64,000 bases of DNA from Candidatus Obscuribacterales bacterium (lineage in GTDB: Bacteria > Cyanobacteriota > Vampirovibrionia > Obscuribacterales > Obscuribacteraceae). The translations under genes and the position numbers were made by a program. The notes under the pieces were generated by a model. The model was not told the origin of the DNA and did not search any database. It saw nothing but the letters and a program-made list of their open reading frames with translations. Location: NCBI GenBank assembly GCA_019752635.1, contig JAIELX010000008.1:124001-188000 (forward strand), read 5' to 3'. Of this stretch, positions 44,156-51,889 are shown in pieces. Position 1 is the first letter of the stretch. Every line of letters starts with the position of its first letter.

Positions 44156-45172
44156 ATGGCGCCACAGAATGCGAACACCTGCATAAAGCTGCCCGTAATC
44201 GACGTGTCTCCGCTGACTACTCGCTCAGCCGGCGAGAACATAGTGGCGGCGCAGATAGGCGAAGCTTGTCGAGACATGGGGTTCTTCTATATCGTCGGAC
44301 ACGGCATTGATGTGGCGCTGCAAACTCGCCTGGAAGAACTAAGCAAGAAGTTCTTTGCTCAGTCAAAAGAAGCAAAAATGGACATTCGCATGCCCTTGGC
44401 GGGTAGCGCCTGGCGTGGTTACTTCCCGGTCGGAGGCGAGTTGACCTCGGGTAAACCGGATATGAAAGAGGGCATCTACTTCGGAGCGGAGCTCTCCGAC
44501 GACCATCCCATGGTAAAGGCAGGAGTTCCCGTTCACGGAAAGAATCTCTTCCCGAGCATTGCCGGTTTTCGCGAAACCGTGCTTGAGTACCTCGACGCCC
44601 AAACACAGCTCGGACATGCGCTCATGCGAGGCCTAGCGCTCAGCCTCGGGCTGAGCGAATCCTACTTTGCCGACCGGTATACTGCCGACCCGTTGATTCT
44701 ATTTAGAATCTTCAACTATCCCTATCAGCCGGCCGACGATGCCGCAAAGTCCGGAAGCTGGGGCGTCGGCGAACACACCGACTACGGCGTACTTACCATC
44801 TTAAAGCAAGACGATGCGGGCGGATTAGAAGTGAAGAGCGATGGCGGGTGGATTTCAGCGCCGCCGATTGAAAACTCGTTTGTATGTAACATCGGTGACA
44901 TGCTCGACCGCATGACACGCGGACTGTATCGGTCGACTCCTCATCGGGTTCGTAATCCTGCACCAAGAGATCGACTTTCATTTCCTTTCTTCTTCGATCC
45001 TAATTTCAACGCAGAAGTAAGCGCGATCGAAGGACTATCAGTCGATTTTCAAGACGACAAGCACCAGCGGTGGGACCGGTCTAGTGTCCATGAAATCAGC
45101 GGCACTTACGGAGACTACCTGTTAGGGAAGGTATCCAAAGTCTTTCCGGACTTGCGCCGTGCAGTACTCTAA
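44156..45172 (+). CDS. 2-oxoglutarate/Fe(II) oxygenase, isopenicillin-N-synthase family
   Basis: 338 residues. N-terminal DIOX_N part (LPVIDVSPLTT, CRDMGFFYIVGHGID) and C-terminal jelly roll with the iron triad: His and Asp in GEHTDYGVLTIL, His in STPHRVRNPAPRDRLS, with Arg and Ser for the co-substrate carboxylate (RLSFPFFFDP). Fe(II), O2 and probably 2-oxoglutarate are used; the substrate is unknown. ATG at 44156 has GGAG 6 bases upstream; a GTG at 44117 is in frame but lacks one. It lies 102 bp before the Cys-repeat precursor gene on the same strand, so it may be a further tailoring enzyme, or an unrelated neighbour with a general oxidative role. Confidence 0.92.
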   Translation: MAPQNANTCIKLPVIDVSPLTTRSAGENIVAAQIGEACRDMGFFYIVGHGIDVALQTRLEELSKKFFAQSKEAKMDIRMPLAGSAWRGYFPVGGELTSGKPDMKEGIYFGAELSDDHPMVKAGVPVHGKNLFPSIAGFRETVLEYLDAQTQLGHALMRGLALSLGLSESYFADRYTADPLILFRIFNYPYQPADDAAKSGSWGVGEHTDYGVLTILKQDDAGGLEVKSDGGWISAPPIENSFVCNIGDMLDRMTRGLYRSTPHRVRNPAPRDRLSFPFFFDPNFNAEVSAIEGLSVDFQDDKHQRWDRSSVHEISGTYGDYLLGKVSKVFPDLRRAVL

Positions 45173-45274
45173 AACTTGGTCCAGAACCTGTCCAAATTCT
45201 CCAAACTGAGGATATAGGTAACTTAAGGTTGAAATTGGGGTTGGCGTTGAGGAAGACATCCGGAGCGTTAGCCC

Positions 45275-46399
45275 ATGCTATTGACAGAACAAGGCGACTT
45301 TAACCGCCGAGAGAAAGACACCAAAGACGAATTGCCGTCAGAAGACTTAGTAAATCAGGCGCTCGGATTACTCAATTCGGCGAAGGACTCAGCAGTATTG
45401 AAGACCGTGCCAATGCTTGGAGCAAGCCTAAGCGGCGTTCTTCAGCAAGCGCTGCCCAAAAGTTTGATGCAGTGCGTTCACATAGAGCCAAAAGAACAGC
45501 CGTCAGAACTTACTCAATGCGTCGCGATGCTGCCGCACCAAGAGCTGCTGCAGCCCGACTTCGTGAAGTGTTCCCCAAGGCTCCCGCACCCGGAAGAGCT
45601 ACCGTCCGACCTCGTGAAGTGCGTCGCGATGCTGCCGCACCAAGAGCTGCTGCAGCCCGACTTCGTGAAGTGTTCCCCAAGGCTCCCGCACCCGGAAGAG
45701 CTACCGTCCGACCTCGTGAAGTGCGTCGCGATGCTGCCGCACGAAGAGCTGCTCCCGCCCGAACTCGCGAAGTGTTCCCCAAGATTCCCGCACCAAGGGG
45801 AGCTACCCTCCGACCTCGTGAAGTGCGTCGCGATCAGGCCCCACGAAGAGCTGCTCCCGCCCGAATTCGCGAAGTGTTCCCCAAGGTTCCCGCACCAAGG
45901 GGAGCTACCCTCCGACCTCGTGAAGTGTGTCGCGATGTGGCCTCAAGAACAGCTACCGTCCGACCTCGTGAAATGTGTCTCCAGGTTGCCGCGACGCGAA
46001 CAAAGTCCGGACCATGGCGCACCGGATTTGTTTCATTGCGTCTCCGTTCTGCCGGACTACACTCCGTTCAGGCCCAGATTCGAGTCGATCAAATGCGTAC
46101 ACATCGAACCGGAGAAGCCGCCCGTAGATCAGCGTTGCGCACACAAGCTACCGGACTTGCGACCACCGGTAGATATCCACAACTGCGTCTCAATAACCAT
46201 ACCGCCGGTCACACGCTTCGCTTGTGTAGCCAGAAATGACGAGCAACCCGAGCAGCCGCCGAGACATTTCGCCTGCGTGGCCCGTAGCGATGATCCGCCC
46301 GCGCGCCATTTCGCTTGCGTCGCCAGAGCCGATGCTCCTCCGCCTAAATACTTTGCTTGCGTAGCCGAATACAAATCAGAGAAACGTACCTTCGAGTAA
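45275..46399 (+). CDS. Candidate multi-core Cys-repeat RiPP precursor
   Basis: 374 residues. The first 66 contain no cysteine and form a charged then hydrophobic helical leader (VNQALGLLNSAKDSAVLKTV). From residue 67 the rest divides fully into 19 units of 13-21 residues, each starting with the only Cys of that unit. Units 2-9 alternate two 17-residue types, CVAMLPHQELLQPDFVK and CSPRLPHPEELPSDLVK, with variants. The last units are of a second class, preceded by Phe-Ala and reading CVAR or CVAE. There is no signal peptide or membrane segment. A DUF692/MNIO enzyme gene follows 35 bp downstream, and MNIO enzymes modify Cys in ribosomal peptides (methanobactin, TglA and bufferin families), so this is the likely substrate. 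ATG 45275 has GGAG 9 bases upstream. Alternative: a Cys-rich metal-binding protein. Confidence 0.8.
   Translation: MLLTEQGDFNRREKDTKDELPSEDLVNQALGLLNSAKDSAVLKTVPMLGASLSGVLQQALPKSLMQCVHIEPKEQPSELTQCVAMLPHQELLQPDFVKCSPRLPHPEELPSDLVKCVAMLPHQELLQPDFVKCSPRLPHPEELPSDLVKCVAMLPHEELLPPELAKCSPRFPHQGELPSDLVKCVAIRPHEELLPPEFAKCSPRFPHQGELPSDLVKCVAMWPQEQLPSDLVKCVSRLPRREQSPDHGAPDLFHCVSVLPDYTPFRPRFESIKCVHIEPEKPPVDQRCAHKLPDLRPPVDIHNCVSITIPPVTRFACVARNDEQPEQPPRHFACVARSDDPPARHFACVARADAPPPKYFACVAEYKSEKRTFE
45518..45721 (+). repeat. Exact 102-bp tandem duplication in the precursor gene
   Basis: 45518-45619 and 45620-45721 are identical in every base, each encoding two 17-residue Cys units. Diverged copies continue at 45722-45823 and 45824-45925. 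Perfect identity points to recent unequal exchange or slippage and shows that copy number can change by whole units without a frame shift. Confidence 0.9.
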
Positions 46400-46421
46400 A
46401 CAAGCTTGGTAAATCCTGACA

Positions 46422-46427
46422 TATAAT
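46422..46427 (+). promoter_or_regulatory. Perfect -10 box seven bases before the MNIO start codon
   Basis: TATAAT ends at 46427 and the ATG is at 46435, so a transcript from this site would begin at or next to the start codon (leaderless). No good -35 is visible. Read-through from the precursor gene, 35 bp upstream, is the alternative. Confidence 0.35.
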
Positions 46428-46434
46428 TGGTGGC

Positions 46435-48858
46435 ATGAAGCGACCAGTGAACGCGCACAACTTTCAAAAGACAAAAGACTCGCTTCCGGTCTACAAGCCC
46501 GGATTTGGTCTTCGTTCGGAGATAGCGTCGGGCATTAGCGCCAATCGTTCGCAAATTGGATTCCTGGAAGTGACGCCTGAAAACTATTTGCCCGATGTTC
46601 GTTCCATCGAATGGTTGGAGCGATTTGTACAGGACGGCCCGCTGATTTCGCACAGCGTGTCACTGTCTCTGGGTAGCGTGGACGAACTGGACCTCAAATT
46701 TCTCCATGAACTGAAATGGTTTGCCAACCATTTCAACGTGGCGTGGTTCAGCGATCACCTCTCGTTCAGCAGCGTGGACGGCCAGTACACCTATGACCTG
46801 TTTCCGATGCCGTTTTCACTAAAGTCCGCTCGCTTTGTCGCGGACCGAGTATTGCGCGCGCAAGAAATTGTCGGGCGCCCGCTGATTATTGAAAACATCC
46901 CCTATTATATCGACTCGCCCCCGGGCGACATTACAGAATCTCAATTCATCACCGCCGTAGCTGAATTTGCCGACTGCGGACTACTGTTGGATTTGAATAA
47001 CCACGTCGTCAATTCAATCAATCACAACTTTGATGCAGCCGAGATGCTGCATCATCTTCCATTAGAGCGCGTAGTGCAGATTCACATGGCTGGACATTCC
47101 CGCCATGATCGTCGCGCCATTGACACACACGGTGCTGCAATTGACGACGAATCATTTGATTTGCTAAGACTTGTATGTGAACGCACTTCGGTTAATGCGA
47201 TCATGGTCGAGCGTGATCAAAACTTTCCTCCGTTCGAATCTTTGATGGACGAACTGGCACACATTCGCAAAGTGCAAGAGAATACGCAATCACGCTACGA
47301 TTCAGAATTCCAACCATCAGAGTTCGCTGCGCCAAGGGAACGTTCACACAGCGTGAGACTCGATGTGCCAGACGACGAGACACTCACGCTTCTGTCGCAC
47401 TACCAGCGTTTCTTCTATAACAATTGGGACAGCAGAAGAGTACCCAACTCCATTGAAACGGTGCTATCCGATCTGCAAGCACCAGCAGACGAGTTCTCGG
47501 GGGTCGATCACCGAGGCATTGGCGTGTACGCGTGGCTTCGAAATCAGACACGTTTATCAACGCTCGCATCGATCTTTCCCTGTTGCTGGAAATTGCTGCC
47601 ACAGGATTACTACGGTACCATAGAGCAGTACTTCAGCGAATTCCCTGCGCGCAGCAGAGACATTCTCAAAATGGGTGACGCATTTCCGCACTTCATCTCC
47701 AATCTTGCGGCCGATGGGCAGGTGGCTCCATTTCTTCCTCAACTGGCAGAGTTCGAGCTAACGCGGCATCGATTGAGGTCCGTTCAGAAACGAGCCATTA
47801 CAACTCCGGCCGACGTTGATCTAAATTCCTTTGAATTCCTTACTGCGCATAAACCCGTTGTGGTTCCGGGACTGGAATTGCGCTTGTATTCGTATCCGAT
47901 CAATCAAATTCACGCGCAGCTCACAACAGAGTCGGCGTGCAAGCTTCAGATCGAGGAGGCTCATACCCAACTCGCGTTGTATCCCGTGGCCGGACGTTGG
48001 GAGCCGCAAGTACTTTCGCTGAGCCCCCAAGCACTGCAGCTCCTTGCTCGCTCAATGGAGAAAAGGTCCAGCTATCTGCAGCTGATCGGTGCAATAACCG
48101 GAAAGGGCGCCAACGCCGAGGAAATTGCTGCAGTAATCAGCTTGCTGAGATTGCTGCACCAGCATGGAGTTTTTGTCTCCATTGAGCCAATTGTGTCGGC
48201 GACGCAGGCGAAAGCAACCGAGCGAGAAATCTGGTTCGACTTTTACGCAGCCACCACCACCTCCGGTGCACACGATACACTGCGAACGGCACTAGACTTA
48301 TGGCACGCACGCAACTTCGCCGAATGCCATTGCAACGGCGACTACAACGTTTGCACAGCGCGCCTCGCATCGCCAGCGATGGCAATAGACATCGGCGCCG
48401 GCGCGGGCAAGGACACCGAATACTTGCTAGACCATGGCTGGAGGGTGGTCGCGTTAGATGCTAACGCCGGAGCACTCAAAGAACTGTCGGTCGCACTAAA
48501 CGAAGCCAAGAAAGCTCGTCTTCACATTGAAGAAGTTAGCATGGAAACAGCGATGCTTTCCGACGTCAATTTGATCAACGCCAGCTTATCTCTTCCATTC
48601 TGCCCGCCTGCGTACTTCGATGACCTGTGGAAGAAAATCGTCAACGCCTTGCAGCCAGGAGGAATATTTTGCGGTCATTTTTTCGGTCCCTATGATGACT
48701 GGGCGGAATCACTTTCAGTGGTAAGCAAATCCAGGCTTGCACAAATGCTGAAACCGTTCGAAGTCCACATGATGGAAGAACAGCGCGGGCCGGTCATGCT
48801 AGCCAACGGCGGTGTCAAACAAGGTCATATCTTCAGCGTCGTCGCAATCAAAAACTAG
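46435..48858 (+). CDS. Three-domain enzyme: MNIO (DUF692) - DUF2063 partner - SAM methyltransferase
   Basis: 807 residues. Residues ~20-275 are a DUF692/MNIO barrel with all hallmark segments: GFGLRSE, FLEVTPENYL, SHSVSLSLGS (His73), FSDHLSFSS (Asp107/His108), IIENIPYY (Glu153), LLLDLNNHVVNS (Asp186), QIHMAGHS (His217, His221), DTHG (His232) and MVERDQNFP (Glu259), so the multi-iron site looks complete. Residues ~315-450 match the DUF2063/HvfC-type partner (GVYAWLRNQTRLSTLASIFP, YFSEFPARSRDILKMGDAFP, FLPQLAEFELTRHRL), normally a separate protein that binds the precursor. Residues ~645-807 are a class I methyltransferase (AIDIGAGAGKDTEYLLDHGW, LQPGGIFCGHFFGPYDDW), preceded by CHCNGDYNVC. It probably oxidises, and perhaps methylates, the Cys units of the gene at 45275. 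Such a three-part fusion is unusual. Confidence 0.9.
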   Translation: MKRPVNAHNFQKTKDSLPVYKPGFGLRSEIASGISANRSQIGFLEVTPENYLPDVRSIEWLERFVQDGPLISHSVSLSLGSVDELDLKFLHELKWFANHFNVAWFSDHLSFSSVDGQYTYDLFPMPFSLKSARFVADRVLRAQEIVGRPLIIENIPYYIDSPPGDITESQFITAVAEFADCGLLLDLNNHVVNSINHNFDAAEMLHHLPLERVVQIHMAGHSRHDRRAIDTHGAAIDDESFDLLRLVCERTSVNAIMVERDQNFPPFESLMDELAHIRKVQENTQSRYDSEFQPSEFAAPRERSHSVRLDVPDDETLTLLSHYQRFFYNNWDSRRVPNSIETVLSDLQAPADEFSGVDHRGIGVYAWLRNQTRLSTLASIFPCCWKLLPQDYYGTIEQYFSEFPARSRDILKMGDAFPHFISNLAADGQVAPFLPQLAEFELTRHRLRSVQKRAITTPADVDLNSFEFLTAHKPVVVPGLELRLYSYPINQIHAQLTTESACKLQIEEAHTQLALYPVAGRWEPQVLSLSPQALQLLARSMEKRSSYLQLIGAITGKGANAEEIAAVISLLRLLHQHGVFVSIEPIVSATQAKATEREIWFDFYAATTTSGAHDTLRTALDLWHARNFAECHCNGDYNVCTARLASPAMAIDIGAGAGKDTEYLLDHGWRVVALDANAGALKELSVALNEAKKARLHIEEVSMETAMLSDVNLINASLSLPFCPPAYFDDLWKKIVNALQPGGIFCGHFFGPYDDWAESLSVVSKSRLAQMLKPFEVHMMEEQRGPVMLANGGVKQGHIFSVVAIKN

Positions 48859-48970
48859 ATCGCGGTCACGGCCCTTACGAAGGCAGTTACTAAACTGTCC
48901 GACAGAATCGGCTGCTTGTCACCCAATATGATTTTGCAAGCTCAAGATTTCAACCACCTCAAAGCCAACG

Positions 48971-49642
48971 TCATACTAAGAAGCGATAGCCGAAACCGTG
49001 TACCGTTTCAATAGCAGACTCATAACCCAGTGACGCTAACGCCTTTCGCAACTTCGCGAGGCACGATCGCAAAGCAATTTCAGTACCATCAAAATCAGCG
49101 CCCCACACGCCGGCCAGCAACGCCTCTGCGCCCATTACTTGCCCGGAGCGTCTTGCAAAAAACTCCAGAAGCGCAAACTCACGCGGTTGCAGCTTCACGG
49201 ACTTGTCGCCGCGAAAAACAGTGCGAGCCTCCAAATCAATGGTCAGTTCGCCCAATTCCAGCTTCTTACCCACGTACGCGGCCGGGCGTCTCAATAGAAC
49301 AGTGACCCGCGCCACCAGCTCTCGCATATCGAAGGGCTTAGTCAAATAATCGTCGGCCCCTGCGTAGAGCCCCTCTTCTTTGTCGTTAATATCCGCCTTG
49401 GCGGTCAGAAACAAAACCGGCGCGGTATGACCAGCGGCACGAAAAGCGGAACAAACATCAACACCGGTTTTCCCTGGCATATTCCAGTCAAGGACCAACA
49501 AATCAAAAAGTTGAGTCTTCGCGAATTCCTCAGCGACATTACCGTCGTGCACCACTTCAACCGAGTGGTCGCGCGCGCGCAGGCTATCCGCCACCATGTC
49601 GGCGAGCGCCTGGTCATCATCAGCTAAAAGTATGCGCGCCAT
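48971..49642 (-). CDS. OmpR/PhoB-type response regulator
   Basis: 223 residues. Receiver: MARILLADDDQ, phospho-acceptor Asp in LLVLDWNMPGKTG, Thr in VLFLTAKAD, Lys in YLTKPFDMREL. C-terminal winged helix: LQPREFALLEFFARRSGQ, the recognition-helix region TEIALRSCLAKLRKAL and TVHGFGYRF. It should bind direct repeats with ~11-bp spacing, and just such repeats lie at 49718-49757. ATG at 49642 gives the canonical receiver start; a longer frame from 49864 is an artefact running over the control region. A histidine kinase gene lies 3.4 kb away (53086). Confidence 0.95.
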   Translation of the reverse strand: MARILLADDDQALADMVADSLRARDHSVEVVHDGNVAEEFAKTQLFDLLVLDWNMPGKTGVDVCSAFRAAGHTAPVLFLTAKADINDKEEGLYAGADDYLTKPFDMRELVARVTVLLRRPAAYVGKKLELGELTIDLEARTVFRGDKSVKLQPREFALLEFFARRSGQVMGAEALLAGVWGADFDGTEIALRSCLAKLRKALASLGYESAIETVHGFGYRFLV

Positions 49643-49663
49643 AGAACCGCACTCCACTCCACC

Positions 49664-49669
49664 ATTATA
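49664..49669 (-). promoter_or_regulatory. Candidate -10 box of the response regulator gene
   Basis: TATAAT on the minus strand, 22 bases before the ATG at 49642. The -35 position (GGAGTC) is poor, which is usual for promoters needing an activator. Confidence 0.45.
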
Positions 49670-49717
49670 GCCGAAGCAACTCCATCGACTCCGACGCAAC
49701 TCGGGTTTCACTACTGC

Positions 49718-49757
49718 CTGCCAAGAATCTGCCAAATTCTTGCCAGGCGGTTGCCAA
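49718..49757 (+). promoter_or_regulatory. Four 11-bp-phased direct repeats, likely regulator binding site
   Basis: YTGCCAR heptamers occur at 49718 (CTGCCAA), 49729 (CTGCCAA), 49740 (TTGCCAG) and 49751 (TTGCCAA), each exactly 11 bp from the next with 4-bp spacers. This 7-4-7 pattern is the known architecture of PhoB/OmpR-family sites. TATGCT (49768-49773) lies 10 bp after the last repeat, the distance of a -10 box in Pho-type promoters, so a plus-strand transcript towards 49999 is predicted. The OmpR-type regulator gene itself is next door (49642), so autoregulation is also likely. Confidence 0.6.
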
Positions 49758-49805
49758 GGAGCGCTGCTATGCTTGTGCCGGGCTACCGAACAAAGGAGAG
49801 TAACC

Positions 49806-49886
49806 ATGCTTCTGCCAGCACCGCGGTTCGTATTACGCCCATCAGCTTGCCCAAGCGGCAACAACTTGGCAACAAACTCACGTTAA
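49806..49886 (+). CDS. Doubtful 26-residue peptide in the regulator-target gap
   Basis: ATG at 49806 has AAAGGAG with good 7-base spacing. The 26-codon frame starts MLLPAPRFVLRPS and ends at TAA 49884. It would be the first frame on a transcript from the predicted promoter at 49768. An overlapping frame from 49769 (74 codons) also has a ribosome-like site but its ATG lies within the predicted -10 box. Otherwise I see nothing in the 49643-49998 gap. Confidence 0.2.
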   Translation: MLLPAPRFVLRPSACPSGNNLATNSR

Positions 49887-49998
49887 ACAGAGTGCATAAA
49901 CCTCAGCAACCTGACTGTAGCTTCTTAAGCACTGATCTCCATTCCTCCCGCAATCGGGTCTCGCTGCACCTCCACGTACGTCATAACAGGTAACTAAG

Positions 49999-51738
49999 AT
50001 GCCGCAACCATTTTCTGTTGAATCTGATTCTTCATTGCATACCAATCAATCCGACTTGCTCGCGAACCGCCCGAACGTGGCCGTTGAAGCCGTACAGCAA
50101 GGCCTGTACTGCGCTGCGTATGCGGGTCTTCAAAGCCCGGTGCAGGGACTGGCCCAACTGGTGGATCGCACTACAGGCGCACACACCGAGAAAAGCGTAA
50201 CACTGATGGAGGCGCCACCGCCGGCAGAGTTCGGCACGGCGAAATGGCATGCACAGCAAGTCGGTTCCGCAGCGGGAATGCTTGCGCCCTTCATGCTAGT
50301 GGCAAAGGGAACGCATGCTGCCGTTGGACGAATTGCCGGCGTCGAGCTGGCAGCAACCGAGGCAACAGCAACATCATTGCTTTCCGGACGAAACGGGAGG
50401 CTAGTCGCCGAGAGCGCACTGGCCGGATTCGTCTACGATTCGATTTTGCGGCCAGTGACTGACGCAGAGATTGCACAAGGACGCATGCTGAATGGCAAGG
50501 ACAGCAGCGGTCCCGTAACGAACTCTGAGTTTTGGGCACAACGTTTGAAACACGGCATCGGCGGTGCCGCAACGTTTGGCACGCTCACCGCATCCACGCT
50601 CGCATTGAAGCAGTATGGCATCGGCAAAATAGCAGGCCGCGGCGAACAGGTGCTAAATGGTGCACTTGCCGGCTTGCCCGCTGGACTCGTTAACGCAGAG
50701 ACGAACTCGTTGCTCCACACAGGGAAACTTGCCGGCTCTGAAGAGCTGGTAAAGTCTGCCTACACAATGAGTTTCATTGGCGGTGCCATGGGCGCGCTGC
50801 CCAACCCTTTCGAAGCCGCGCGCCCGAAACTTGGCGAAAAATCCGCCGAAAGAATAGCGACGGACAAAACAGCGGCAACTAAGACTGAAGCAAGCGATGC
50901 GACACTGAAAGCGCAAGACCAAGTAGTAGAGCTCCCGGGAAAGATACTGCCGGAAAACTCGTTAAGCATGCGCGAACTGGCGGAGCGAGATCCGGCTCAA
51001 ATGCGCGAAGTGTTAAAGCAATACTATCCCGAGCTGGAAGCAGCGTTCCCGCTCGAGGGGGAAATCGAAACCACCGACACCTACGAAGCCTACCTCACGG
51101 ATCCTGAGAGCACGTGGGACATGGTGGTGCTAAGGGATTCAGAAAACAGCATCATTGGCGGCATTCAATATCAGGTTCTGGATGTGCCCGGCACGGAAGC
51201 AGGAAAAGTTGCCTGGGCGGAACACATCTGGGTCAAACAGGAAAATCGCGACTACGGTAATTTCCGCTCGCTTCTCAATGTAGCGAAACAACGAATCGCT
51301 GACGACGGCGCGAAGATGGTGTTCATGGAATTCAACAATCCCAAGAAGATGACTCCGGAAGAGATCGCTATCGACGCCGAAGGCGGTATCACTACGCAAG
51401 ACAGAGCAAAGATCTGGGGACGCGTCGGTATTCATGTGGTCGTAGACTCGAAAGGTAACATAGCCGAATACGGGCAACCATCAATGGACGGACAGCCATC
51501 GGTTGAGTATCTTTCGCTAGGCTTCGTTGGCTTGGAGCCGATAACCGGACAGACTATCTCCGTACGCGACTATATTCAAATCGCTCAAACCGCGCACAAA
51601 ACCATTCCTGGTTGCGATCTAAACACAGATCCAACCGTTCAGAAATATACCTCGTCCGTTCTGCAAATGGGCGAACCGAGATTGCGATTCAAACCATTGA
51701 TGGAACTGGTGAGGGAAGAACAGCAGGGCAACCAGTAA
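49999..51738 (+). CDS. Unknown protein with C-terminal GNAT-like domain
   Basis: 579 residues. The N-terminal ~290 residues are Ala/Gly-rich with amphipathic or weakly hydrophobic helices (GLYCAAYAGLQSPVQGLAQL, VGSAAGMLAPFMLVAKGTHA, GGAATFGTLTASTLAL) without a signal peptide. After a charged linker, residues ~330-490 look like a GNAT acetyltransferase fold (DMVVLRDSENSIIGGIQYQV, WAEHIWVKQENRDYG, AKMVFMEFNNP), but the acetyl-CoA loop is not canonical. The pattern (Ala-rich membrane-active half plus enzyme-like half) would suit an exported or membrane-associated effector, which is speculation. It is the probable target of the 11-bp repeats upstream and ends at a strong terminator. Confidence 0.82.
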   Translation: MPQPFSVESDSSLHTNQSDLLANRPNVAVEAVQQGLYCAAYAGLQSPVQGLAQLVDRTTGAHTEKSVTLMEAPPPAEFGTAKWHAQQVGSAAGMLAPFMLVAKGTHAAVGRIAGVELAATEATATSLLSGRNGRLVAESALAGFVYDSILRPVTDAEIAQGRMLNGKDSSGPVTNSEFWAQRLKHGIGGAATFGTLTASTLALKQYGIGKIAGRGEQVLNGALAGLPAGLVNAETNSLLHTGKLAGSEELVKSAYTMSFIGGAMGALPNPFEAARPKLGEKSAERIATDKTAATKTEASDATLKAQDQVVELPGKILPENSLSMRELAERDPAQMREVLKQYYPELEAAFPLEGEIETTDTYEAYLTDPESTWDMVVLRDSENSIIGGIQYQVLDVPGTEAGKVAWAEHIWVKQENRDYGNFRSLLNVAKQRIADDGAKMVFMEFNNPKKMTPEEIAIDAEGGITTQDRAKIWGRVGIHVVVDSKGNIAEYGQPSMDGQPSVEYLSLGFVGLEPITGQTISVRDYIQIAQTAHKTIPGCDLNTDPTVQKYTSSVLQMGEPRLRFKPLMELVREEQQGNQ

Positions 51739-51757
51739 CTCGGTTCCTGTATCCCCG

Positions 51758-51789
51758 CAAAGGAGGGCTCGTCCTAGCGCCCTCCTTTG
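51758..51789 (+). terminator. Intrinsic-type terminator after the gene ending at 51738
   Basis: 51758-51768 pairs perfectly with 51779-51789 (11 bp, 10-base loop); CCTTTG closes the stem and TTGTG follows. It lies 20 bases after the stop codon. Confidence 0.75.
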
Positions 51790-51889
51790 TTGTGCGATCT
51801 TACGCTGATAGTCGTACTCTTTTTGCCTTAGAGCGAATCGCGGTGCAATTGACAGTTGCTGTCGGATTGTCCACCTGTAATCTATTCGC

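Noticed and set aside
45179..45206. GTCCARA words 11 bp apart before the precursor gene, possible regulator site
   Set aside because: Only two copies are in phase and a third is at 9 bp; too weak to call a site.
45472..46239. Long Arg/Ala-rich plus-strand frame (255 codons) and minus-strand frames in the precursor gene
   Set aside because: They exist only because the 102-bp repeat length is a multiple of three, which keeps every frame open; the Cys-repeat frame has the start signal and a clear leader.
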